The notes under the pieces were generated by a model. That model saw only the letters and a program-made list of their open reading frames with translations. It did no database searches and was not told the origin of the DNA. From assembly GCA_028279705.1 (NCBI GenBank), contig JANQNF010000078.1, positions 1 to 64,000 of the forward strand: a stretch of DNA of 64,000 nucleotides, given 5' to 3'. This DNA comes from an archaeon. Lineage in GTDB: Archaea; Aenigmatarchaeota; Aenigmatarchaeia; QMZP01; JAFGSV01. The position numbers and the translations under genes were made by a program. This document shows positions 44,693 through 51,383 of this stretch, piece after piece (position 1 is the stretch's first letter; each line of letters opens with the position of its first letter).

Positions 44693-44783
44693 GTAATAGC
44701 CCCGCCAGGGTTTGAACGTTTTTGGTTATAGCCCTGGTAAGTAGATTATCGTAAGTTTTTATAAAGAAAGCGGTATCAAGAGT
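44693..44783 (+). repeat. tRNA-Gln-3'-end repeat, copy 1
   Basis: ATAGCCCCGCCAGGGTTTGA matches the 3' end of tRNA-Gln. GGTTATAGCCCTGGTAAGTA, GATTATCGTAAG, TATAAAGAAAGCGGTATCAA and GAGTGC follow. On the minus strand CCAGGG and CCCTGG form a 6-bp stem around a loop ending TTCAAA, so the copy resembles a T-arm with a 16-nt insert plus the acceptor 3' strand. A TATA-like TTTATAAAAAC lies about 35 bases upstream of that stem. Confidence 0.75.
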
Positions 44784-44804
44784 GCAAATTTTCTGTTAAA
44801 AATG

Positions 44805-46223
44805 CTATTTTCTTTCTATCTTAACCTTAATCGACGGCGACAGTTCTCCTATCACTTCAACCGTCCTCTTACGGATCTTGTATGTATCTCCCTGCATTGC
44901 ATATCCCATCCAGCTCTGAAAGCTTTTTGTTATATCCTCAAAAGAAATCTCACCTCTTTCATATCTGGATTTCAAAACGGAAAGTCGCTTTTCCATCTTC
45001 CTGATATTGGATTTCCTTGGGATCTTGTAGTGATAGAAAATTCTGAAGCCGAGAAACCTTACACCATTGCACAAAGAATAAACATTTGATTTTTCAGGAT
45101 GTAGGTCAAGTTTAAGCGATTTACCGAGAAATCCTGTAATTTTAGTCTTATAATCACGCAGCATTTCTTCAGAATTGCCGAGAATGACAAAATCATCCAC
45201 ATATCTTATGTAATTACTTGCCTTCAGTTTATGCTTCACGAAATGGTCAAGATCGTTGAGATAAAGGTTTGCAAAGAATTGGCTCGTGAGGTTTCCTATG
45301 GGCATACCCTTTCCTTTATGCTTTGTTGTATGATTCTCAAGTATTAATCTTATCAGGCGGATAACTTTTCTGTCGGATATCTTTCTTTTTATTATACTTA
45401 TCAGATTATCGTGGTCGATTGTATCGAAGTAGTGCCTGATGTCTGCCTTCAGAATGTAACCTATCACCATGTTCCCGTCTTTTGCATGGTTCAATGTTCT
45501 TCCGTTATGTGTAACCTTCCTCTTGAAACCATCATATCTCTCAAGTGCTTTACTGGAGCCTTTCTTCAGCCTATTTGCATAGGAATCGTGTATGAAAGAC
45601 TTTTCAAAGACGGGCTGTATTATGTTGCATACAGCATGGTGGACGACCCTGTCCCTGAAATCAGAAGCTGAGATGAGCCGTGTCTTTGGGTCTCTTATGA
45701 CGAAACGCTTGAGAGGGGAAGGTATGTAAGAAAAGAACCGAAGCTCGCTGCCAAGCTGAAGCAGATTACTTTCAAGGTTAAGCTCGAACTTCTGGACATC
45801 CTTCCTGTTTCTCTTGTTCCTTCTTGCTTTTCTGAATGCAAGCTCCAGATTTCTGAAAGAACATAATTCATCATACAAACTTGTGCAGTCCATCGCCAGA
45901 ATCCCCCCCCCCCAATCTGCAATTATCTGGGAAATTTCATTCAATAAAGAACTTGCATGCTCGTATCTTTTGAAGCTAAGATAAGAAAGGTCCTTACAAA
46001 TCCTGAAAAGGATCTGAAGTTTGTGTATCTCATTTGATATCTTACGCCTGTTTGTTTCTGTCTTCCTCTTTTCAAAATCTATGACAAGCTCGAGAATCCT
46101 TATTGATGTCACTTCTATCCTCTGGGAAAGAATAAGCCTCTGACTCCTCGGGAATCTGTTTACAGTCGGGTATACCCATTTAACCAAGTCATAGGTTTTC
46201 TGGAACAGATGATTGTACGACAT
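44805..46223 (-). CDS. Avd-reverse transcriptase fusion of a diversity-generating retroelement
   Basis: 472 residues. Residues 1-105 are an accessory variability determinant (Avd) four-helix protein: LFQKTYDLVKWVYPTVNRFP, SQRIEVTSIRILELVI, ILFRICKDLSYLSFKRYEHA. From Met111 the DGR-type reverse transcriptase begins: LYDELCSFRNLELAFRKAR, FVIRDPKTRLISASDFRDR, MPIGNLTSQFFANLYL (the DGR form of motif 4) and the catalytic YVDD. Avd and RT are normally separate. Here they are joined in frame by an 11-G run at 45903-45913 (residues 104-107). One G fewer gives a long wrong tail on Avd; one more ends Avd within about 12 codons, leaving RT to its own ATG at 45893. Confidence 0.93.
   Translation of the reverse strand: MSYNHLFQKTYDLVKWVYPTVNRFPRSQRLILSQRIEVTSIRILELVIDFEKRKTETNRRKISNEIHKLQILFRICKDLSYLSFKRYEHASSLLNEISQIIADWGGGILAMDCTSLYDELCSFRNLELAFRKARRNKRNRKDVQKFELNLESNLLQLGSELRFFSYIPSPLKRFVIRDPKTRLISASDFRDRVVHHAVCNIIQPVFEKSFIHDSYANRLKKGSSKALERYDGFKRKVTHNGRTLNHAKDGNMVIGYILKADIRHYFDTIDHDNLISIIKRKISDRKVIRLIRLILENHTTKHKGKGMPIGNLTSQFFANLYLNDLDHFVKHKLKASNYIRYVDDFVILGNSEEMLRDYKTKITGFLGKSLKLDLHPEKSNVYSLCNGVRFLGFRIFYHYKIPRKSNIRKMEKRLSVLKSRYERGEISFEDITKSFQSWMGYAMQGDTYKIRKRTVEVIGELSPSIKVKIERK
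45903..45913 (-). repeat. G11 homopolymer at the Avd-RT junction
   Basis: Eleven consecutive G on the coding strand. Slippage or miscount by one base would separate or fuse the two proteins. It is a possible phase-variation tract or an assembly artefact. Confidence 0.8.
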
Positions 46224-46257
46224 AGTGAATCCTGAATTCCCGGACAGCCTGAACTAT

Positions 46258-46387
46258 TCACAGGCAACGAACCGATATTCGAGTTCAGGCCAAATTCTGT
46301 TTTGGTTTCCTGTTGTCAGGCTCGTTGTTGGCGTTAACGTTGAAACGTCCGTTGTCATCGTTGTTGTACCAACGGTCAACGGAAGCC
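46258..46387 (-). repeat. DGR template repeat (TR)
   Basis: 130 bp, aligned with the variable repeat at 46737-46843. Outside a 23-nt insertion (46284-46306) the two differ at 17 positions; 16 are A in the TR (coding strand) and changed in the VR, and one is C to T. The first 21 bases on the plus side (46258-46278) are identical. The TR reads through a YNNDDNG- and NVNANN-type AAC-rich stretch, as usual for templates. The insertion contains the hairpin CCAAA-TTCTGT-TTTGG. It lies between the target gene and Avd-RT, with the RT start 35 bases away. Confidence 0.92.
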
Positions 46388-46605
46388 AACTTATAGCTCC
46401 GCTGCCAAATGGGCATTTGCCCGCACCACAGCTTCAGCATCGCTGTCGCTGTTGAATTTCATGGTGCACTTCTGCACGCTACAGCGGAGCGTGTAGTTCA
46501 AGCATGCTCCAGGCGTATCCTTGGATAACGCCTGCACTGATGCACAGCTGTCCGGGACAGCTAACCCCTAATAAAGGGGATAAGAAAATTAGTACAAGAA
46601 GAAAT
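46388..46605 (-). ncRNA. Structured non-coding region upstream of the TR
   Basis: 218 bases without a credible reading frame but with several strong hairpins: the perfect palindrome AGCTGTCC-G-GGACAGCT at 46544-46560, GGCGTATCC-TT-GGATAACGCC, CTACA-CGCTCCGC-TGTAG and CCCCT-AATA-AAGGGG. Position between target gene and TR suggests a structured leader of the TR RNA, possibly used for priming or Avd-RT binding (inference; in the Bordetella phage DGR the known structured part is on the other side of the TR). Confidence 0.45.
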
Positions 46606-47475
46606 TTATCCTTTGAGTGCGTTTTCAACTGCTTTTAATCTTTCAGCGGCAGCTTCAAAGCCTCTGTATTCATCCACTGTTATTACCTTGATGCCCCTAT
46701 CCTCAGGGCTTGCCTCGCTCCGCTCGGCTGTCCTACTCACAGGCAACGAACCGATATACAAGTTCCAGAAGCCAGGCCCGTCGTCGGCGCTAACGTTGAA
46801 ACGACCGCCGCCATCGTCGTTGCACCAACGGCCAACGGAAGCCGTTCCTTGACCTTCTTCCCTGCTCCAGAATCTTGACACGGCCTTTCTTGCAAATTCG
46901 GGATCAAATCCTCTTTTAGTCCATGACTTCTCAGCTTCTTTTCTTGTGCTTACTGTAGAGAACGGTGTTCCTGTGTCAGGCCTGTATGGGCCGTCTACTG
47001 TGAGTTCTACGTATCCTGTCTCCGGAATAGTGATGTAGCGGATGTTGGAATTCTCGCCGAGTTTCGCAGACCATCTATTTTCTCCTTTCTCAAAACCCTC
47101 AGGTCTGATAATCCATCTGACTGACCTGTCTGTGTCCTTGACTTTCTTTAGACCTTTTTGACCACCGTCATAGTCACAGGCATCGTCTGTCACGTTTCCG
47201 TATCCGATTTTGTCAAAAAGCATGTAAACGGTATCTTTTACGTCCTCTGGCATCTCGGGTGCCTCACCGAGTTCAGAAGCAAGATACCAGTTGAAGAGTG
47301 CTGCCTGCTCACCCAGTGTTATTGAGCCTTTGTGAAGCTCACGAAACTCTTTACCATAGCTTCCAATCTGGTCTGCAACTTCGCCGTCGAAACTGAATGG
47401 CATTATCCTATTAAGATCTCCTGCACCGTAAACTTTCAGCTTAGGTACATGTATCACGGAATTTCCTTGAGTCAT
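46606..47475 (-). CDS. DGR target protein with C-type-lectin-like variable domain
   Basis: 289 residues, no signal peptide. Residues about 190-247 have the C-type-lectin-like DGR fold: AVSRFWSREEGQG, GRWCNDDGGGRFNVSADDG, PGFWNLYIGSLPVS. The variable repeat covers about 211-247. Residues that differ from the template are 215, 218, 220, 222, 223, 229, 231-233, 235-237 and one or two more. The N-terminal 185 residues are of unknown family. A tail of about 40 residues follows the VR (SRTAERSEASPEDRG onward), whereas in many targets the VR ends the protein. It probably displays a changing binding surface; partner and location are unknown. Confidence 0.9.
   Translation of the reverse strand: MTQGNSVIHVPKLKVYGAGDLNRIMPFSFDGEVADQIGSYGKEFRELHKGSITLGEQAALFNWYLASELGEAPEMPEDVKDTVYMLFDKIGYGNVTDDACDYDGGQKGLKKVKDTDRSVRWIIRPEGFEKGENRWSAKLGENSNIRYITIPETGYVELTVDGPYRPDTGTPFSTVSTRKEAEKSWTKRGFDPEFARKAVSRFWSREEGQGTASVGRWCNDDGGGRFNVSADDGPGFWNLYIGSLPVSRTAERSEASPEDRGIKVITVDEYRGFEAAAERLKAVENALKG
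46737..46843 (-). repeat. DGR variable repeat (VR)
   Basis: 107 bp inside the target gene, the recipient of adenine-mutagenised cDNA. Nearly all differences from the TR fall at TR adenines: twelve A-to-G and four A-to-T changes, plus one C-to-T. It lacks the 23-nt insertion of the TR, so it was written before that insertion arose or by another template. Confidence 0.92.
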
Positions 47476-47516
47476 TGTTAGAATATGATGGAAAGTTTTT
47501 TAAAGAGTGATGTAGT

Positions 47517-47563
47517 TATAGCCCTCCCAAAAAAGGCCAAAACCGATAGAAAGCGTGCTTAGA
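47517..47563 (+). repeat. tRNA-Gln downstream flank shared with island repeats
   Basis: TATAGCCCTCCCAAAAAAGG, then ACCGATAGAAAGCGTGCTTA, matches the left parts of repeat copies 2 and 3 (for example ACGATATCAAGCGTGCTTGG). The homology therefore extends at least 45 bases beyond the tRNA itself. Confidence 0.65.
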
Positions 47564-47667
47564 TAGCCCCGCCAGGATTCGAATTCCCAGCGAAAGACCT
47601 TACAGTCAACCGCTCCTGGGTCTGCGGTTCCAGAGACCGCTATCCTTGACCACTAGACTACGGGGCT
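47564..47667 (-). tRNA. tRNA-Gln(CTG) with a T-arm intron
   Basis: Acceptor AGCCCCG/CGGGGCT, discriminator A, no CCA. A box TAGTCTAGTGG. Anticodon arm GCGGT-CTCTGGA-ACCGC (anticodon CTG). The T-stem CCAGG/CCTGG and loop TTCGAAT are separated by 31 extra bases (47584-47614) at position 53/54; removing them gives 73 nt. The 20-nt 3' exon and downstream flank are repeated through the island to its left, so this gene is the likely integration target. Confidence 0.85.
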
Positions 47668-47711
47668 ATATTTGTTGTTTGATTGTGTCTTGGAATAATA
47701 TAATGGATTTT

Positions 47712-47722
47712 ATTTATAAAAC
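47712..47722 (+). promoter_or_regulatory. TATA box for thrS
   Basis: ATTTATAAAAC about 75-80 bases upstream of the thrS ATG, leaving room for a short leader. No riboswitch-like structure was recognised in the leader. Confidence 0.4.
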
Positions 47723-47795
47723 TGTTAACGGTACTATATTGTATAAGAACCGCTGTAAAGCAGCTGTTGTAAGGCTGCCGGTGAGTTGATTAACA

Positions 47796-49700
47796 ATGAA
47801 GTTGCTGCTGATACACTCGGATTTCATAGAATACGAGGCCAAGAAGAAGGCGCTCAAAAGCGCTGAGGATATTGATTCTAAAGAACCCGTGAGAGTCGAA
47901 GAAGTACTCGTGGCTTTCTGCAGCGTGGAGAAGAAGGACGAGAAAGCCAAGAAAGGGATAATTTCAAACTCTGTGGAAGAGATTCTCAAGGTTTATGACC
48001 AGGTGAAGGCGAAGAACATCGTCATCTATCCATTCGTCCACCTGTCACACGAACCGTCATCGCCTGCAGCTGGACTTGAGGTTGTCAAGGGTATAGAAGA
48101 GTCGCTTGCCAAGAAGGGCCACAAGGTCAAGAGGTCACCATTCGGGTGGTACAAGGCATTCGACATCAAATGTAAGGGACACCCGCTTGCCGAGCTTTCC
48201 AGAGAAGTGTCTGCGGAAGGTACCAAAGAAGGTGAAGACGATGAAGTCTCCGAAGCTCTCAAGAAAGAGGCTGAACTGAAATCGCAATGGTTCATCGTGG
48301 ACACAAAGGGTGTCTTCCACAAGGTGTCAATGAAGAACGGGAAGGTTTCCGGTTTCGACCTTTCGAAGCATCCGAAACTCGAAAAGCTTGCAATGTACGA
48401 GATGGAGAAAAGCAGGGAAGTAAAAGAGCAGCCTCCTCACATAAAGCTCATGAGAAAGCTTGAGCTCGTTGATTACGAGGAAGGAAGCGACCCAGGCCAT
48501 TTCAGGTACTTCCCAAAGGGCAAGATGGTCAAGAGCCTTCTTGAGGACTGGGTGACCGCAAACATGCTCAAGTACGGAGCAATGGAAGTGGAAACCCCGA
48601 TAATGTATGATTTCGAGCATCCCGCACTCAAGGATTACATCAACAGGTTCCCAGCAAGGCAGTACTCAATACAGACGCCAAACAAGAGGACGTTTCTTAG
48701 GTTTGCCGCATGCTTTGGGCAGTTCCTGATGACGCACGACTCTAGCGTATCGTATCGGAACCTGCCGCTGAGGCTTTACGAGATGACGAGGTATTCATTC
48801 AGGGTGGAGCAGAGAGGAGAACTTGCAGGCCTTCGAAGGCTTCGCGCGTTCACCATGCCAGATTGCCATGCTGTCTGCAAGGATGTACCGCAGGCCAAAA
48901 AAGAGATGATGAGGAGGTTCGACGTTTCAAGGGACATACAAAACGGAATCGGCCTTAACGTCGATGACATGGAACTTTCCGTAAGGATTCTTGAAAGCTT
49001 CAACAAGGAGCACCCAGAGCATCTTAAGGATACTGTAAAGAGGTGGGGAAAGCCGGCGCTCGTTGAGATGTGGAACAAGCAGTTCTTCTATTTCATATTC
49101 AAGCAGGAGTGGAACTTCATAGACGCACTCGACAAGGCAGCGTGCCTTACGACGGACCAGATAGACGTTGAGAATGCCAGCAGGTACGGACTGAAGTACA
49201 CTGACACTGACAACACAAGAAAGGAGCCTCTAATACTACACCTTTCGCCGAGCGGCTCCATAGAAAGGGTGATGTATGCGCTTCTTGAGAAAGCCCACAT
49301 GCAGCAGGTGTCGGGAAAGCATCCTGTGTTCCCGCTGTGGCTTGCACCGACGCAGGTGAGGCTGTGTCCTGTTTCTGACAAGTTCATGAAGGACGTCGAG
49401 AAGGTCGCAGACGAATTCGAAAGGGAGAACATAAGAGTTGACATAGACGACCGGATGGAATCCATAGGAAAGAAGATCAGGGACGCCGAGACCGAGTGGG
49501 TCAACATGATAGCGGTCATCGGAGAGAAGGAACTGAAAAGCGGTAAGATCGCGGTCAGGTTCAGAAAGGACAACGGGAAGGTAAGTGAGATGACGAAGTC
49601 CGGAATAGTGAAACTCGTCAAGAAAGAGACGGAAGGCTTCCCCCTCAGGCCACTTCCCGTCCCGAGGCTACTTACTAAAAGGCCCGTATTCTTCGGCTGA
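47796..49700 (+). CDS. thrS: Threonyl-tRNA synthetase, archaeal type
   Basis: 634 residues. Residues 1-140 are the archaeal editing domain related to D-aminoacyl-tRNA deacylase (MKLLLIHSDFIEYEAKKKAL, then YPFVHLSHEPSSPAAG), which removes mis-attached serine. The class II catalytic core follows, with motif 2 at FRVEQRGELAGLRRLRAFTM and motif 3 at HLSPSGSIERVMYALLE. The C-terminal anticodon domain contains FPLWLAPTQVRLCPV. Length and order are standard for archaea. Confidence 0.95.
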   Translation: MKLLLIHSDFIEYEAKKKALKSAEDIDSKEPVRVEEVLVAFCSVEKKDEKAKKGIISNSVEEILKVYDQVKAKNIVIYPFVHLSHEPSSPAAGLEVVKGIEESLAKKGHKVKRSPFGWYKAFDIKCKGHPLAELSREVSAEGTKEGEDDEVSEALKKEAELKSQWFIVDTKGVFHKVSMKNGKVSGFDLSKHPKLEKLAMYEMEKSREVKEQPPHIKLMRKLELVDYEEGSDPGHFRYFPKGKMVKSLLEDWVTANMLKYGAMEVETPIMYDFEHPALKDYINRFPARQYSIQTPNKRTFLRFAACFGQFLMTHDSSVSYRNLPLRLYEMTRYSFRVEQRGELAGLRRLRAFTMPDCHAVCKDVPQAKKEMMRRFDVSRDIQNGIGLNVDDMELSVRILESFNKEHPEHLKDTVKRWGKPALVEMWNKQFFYFIFKQEWNFIDALDKAACLTTDQIDVENASRYGLKYTDTDNTRKEPLILHLSPSGSIERVMYALLEKAHMQQVSGKHPVFPLWLAPTQVRLCPVSDKFMKDVEKVADEFERENIRVDIDDRMESIGKKIRDAETEWVNMIAVIGEKELKSGKIAVRFRKDNGKVSEMTKSGIVKLVKKETEGFPLRPLPVPRLLTKRPVFFG

Positions 49701-49722
49701 TAAGATCACCGCTGCATGGAAT

Positions 49723-50022
49723 TCAGATAGAGTTATAGAATTCCGTTACCCTTTCCCATGTATCATTTTTTCCATTTACAGGTGGATGCAATCCTGCACG
49801 ATTACGGTATTTCTCTACCCTTCTCTTACACTGCTCTATGAGCACTTGATCATTCGTACCTAGATGACCTTCGTCATTAATCAAAGTTTCGCAATAAGCA
49901 ACGAAACTCCTAGCTATACTGACACGCCTTTTGGGATCATTTTCGGTATTATATTTACGCAAGAATATCGTTTCTTTCAGATACAGCTCCCCGCATTTCC
50001 CATGTCTTCCTACACCTATCAT
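49723..50022 (-). CDS. Uncharacterised 99-residue protein
   Basis: A basic helical protein beginning MIGVGRHGKCGELYLKET, with two cysteines in the N-terminal half and CKRRVEKYRNRAG later. No family recognised. It is convergent with thrS and downstream of serS on the same strand with a 48-base gap. The coding call rests on an open frame and a plausible start. Confidence 0.45.
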   Translation of the reverse strand: MIGVGRHGKCGELYLKETIFLRKYNTENDPKRRVSIARSFVAYCETLINDEGHLGTNDQVLIEQCKRRVEKYRNRAGLHPPVNGKNDTWERVTEFYNSI

Positions 50023-50069
50023 TCTTCATGAAAGATGCTAAATTTTATAAAGAGAGAATAAACCAAGTG

Positions 50070-51350
50070 TTATTTCTTCCCGATGACCTTGACGCCGTTC
50101 ATGTACGGCTGGAGGGCTGCTGGGACTTTCACCGTGCCGTCCTTCTGCTGGTTGTTTTCAAGTATCGCTATCAGGGTGCGCTCTGTAGCAACGAGTGTGC
50201 TGTTTAACGTATGCGGGTACTGGGTGGGATCGTTTGTCCTGTCCCTGAAACGGATGCCAGCGCGCCTAGACTGGTAGTCGGTGCAGTTTGAGCATGAGAC
50301 GAGTTCCCTGTATTTACCCTGGCCGGGAAGCCATGCCTCGAGGTCGTATTTCTTTGATGCCACTGTACCAAGATCACCAGTGCATATGTTCATCACCCTG
50401 TAAGGGATTTTAAGCTCCTTGAATAATTCCTCTGCGTTTCTTATGAGCTCTTCATGGAACTTCCAGGACTCGTCGGGCCTGCAGAATATGAACTGTTCCA
50501 CCTTCTCGAACTGGTGTATGCGGAATATGCCTTTTGTGTCCCTGCCGTGTGAGCCAGCTTCCTTTCTGAAGCATGGTGATATGGCAGCGTATTTCAGAGG
50601 CAGGCCGCCTTCGATTATCTCGTCCATGTGGTATGCAAGCATCGGGTGTTCTGAAGTTCCTATGAGATGGAGGTCCTCGCCCTCGATCTTGTATATGACA
50701 TCCTCGAAATCGGAAAGGTCCACGGCGCCGGAAAGCGGCTTTCTCTTGAGCATGTAAGGTGGCTGGAGCAGGCTGAATTCCCGCTTAGATATAAAGTCCA
50801 GTGCGAATTTTATGAGTGCCTGATTCAGCATGACGAGGTCGTTTTTGAGGTAATAGAATCTTGAACCCGAGACGCTTGCGGCCTTTTCGGTGTCGAGAAG
50901 GTCAAGCTTTTCGCATATGTCTATGTGGTCCAGCGGCTTGAAATCGAACTTCGGTAGCTTTCCCCACTGCCTCACCAGCGTGTTGCCCCCCTCGCCGTCA
51001 CCCACCGGAACGGACTCGTGCATTGTGTTTGGGAGCCTCATTAAGTACCAGTCGATCTTTTCCTTTAGCTTTTCGACCTTGGCATCGTTTGATTCTATCT
51101 TCTTTGGTATGTCCTTCATCTCTTTTAGAAGCTTCGCTGCGTCCTTTCCCTTCCTCTTTGCGTTTGCGATCTCCTTTCCGGTCTCGTTTCTCTTCTGCTT
51201 TAGCTTCTGAGACTCGTATACGAGCTTTCCGTACTCGCCGTACTTCTTGACAAGTTCGTCGACCCACTTCAGCTTCTCATCGTCTTTTCGTTTCCTAAGG
51301 TCTTTTTTCACTATGGACGGGTCCTGCGCGATAAGCTTTATGTCGAGCAT
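50070..51350 (-). CDS. serS: Seryl-tRNA synthetase, common (bacterial-type) form
   Basis: 426 residues. The N-terminal long coiled-coil arm (about 28-110: KLVYESQKLKQKRNETGKEI and following) binds the long variable arm of tRNA-Ser. The class II core has motif 2 FRKEAGSHGRDTKGIFRIHQF and motif 3 TLNSTLVATERTLIAILENN. It is the common form, not the rare methanogen type. The start MLDIKLIAQDPSIVKKDL is the family start. Confidence 0.95.
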   Translation of the reverse strand: MLDIKLIAQDPSIVKKDLRKRKDDEKLKWVDELVKKYGEYGKLVYESQKLKQKRNETGKEIANAKRKGKDAAKLLKEMKDIPKKIESNDAKVEKLKEKIDWYLMRLPNTMHESVPVGDGEGGNTLVRQWGKLPKFDFKPLDHIDICEKLDLLDTEKAASVSGSRFYYLKNDLVMLNQALIKFALDFISKREFSLLQPPYMLKRKPLSGAVDLSDFEDVIYKIEGEDLHLIGTSEHPMLAYHMDEIIEGGLPLKYAAISPCFRKEAGSHGRDTKGIFRIHQFEKVEQFIFCRPDESWKFHEELIRNAEELFKELKIPYRVMNICTGDLGTVASKKYDLEAWLPGQGKYRELVSCSNCTDYQSRRAGIRFRDRTNDPTQYPHTLNSTLVATERTLIAILENNQQKDGTVKVPAALQPYMNGVKVIGKK

Positions 51351-51383
51351 ACTAATGGATTCCTATTTTGATATAAAAATGGA

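Noticed and set aside
45903-45913. G11 run as proof that Avd and RT are truly fused
   Set aside because: Homopolymer length is error-prone in sequencing. The fusion is reported as seen, but not taken as certain.
46213-46455. Plus-strand 80-residue reading frame over the template repeat
   Set aside because: It is antisense to the DGR template and exists only because the template is rich in AAC/GTT codons. No start signal.
38102-47670. A provirus or plasmid as source of the island
   Set aside because: No integrase, capsid, terminase, replication initiator or partition genes occur between the repeats.
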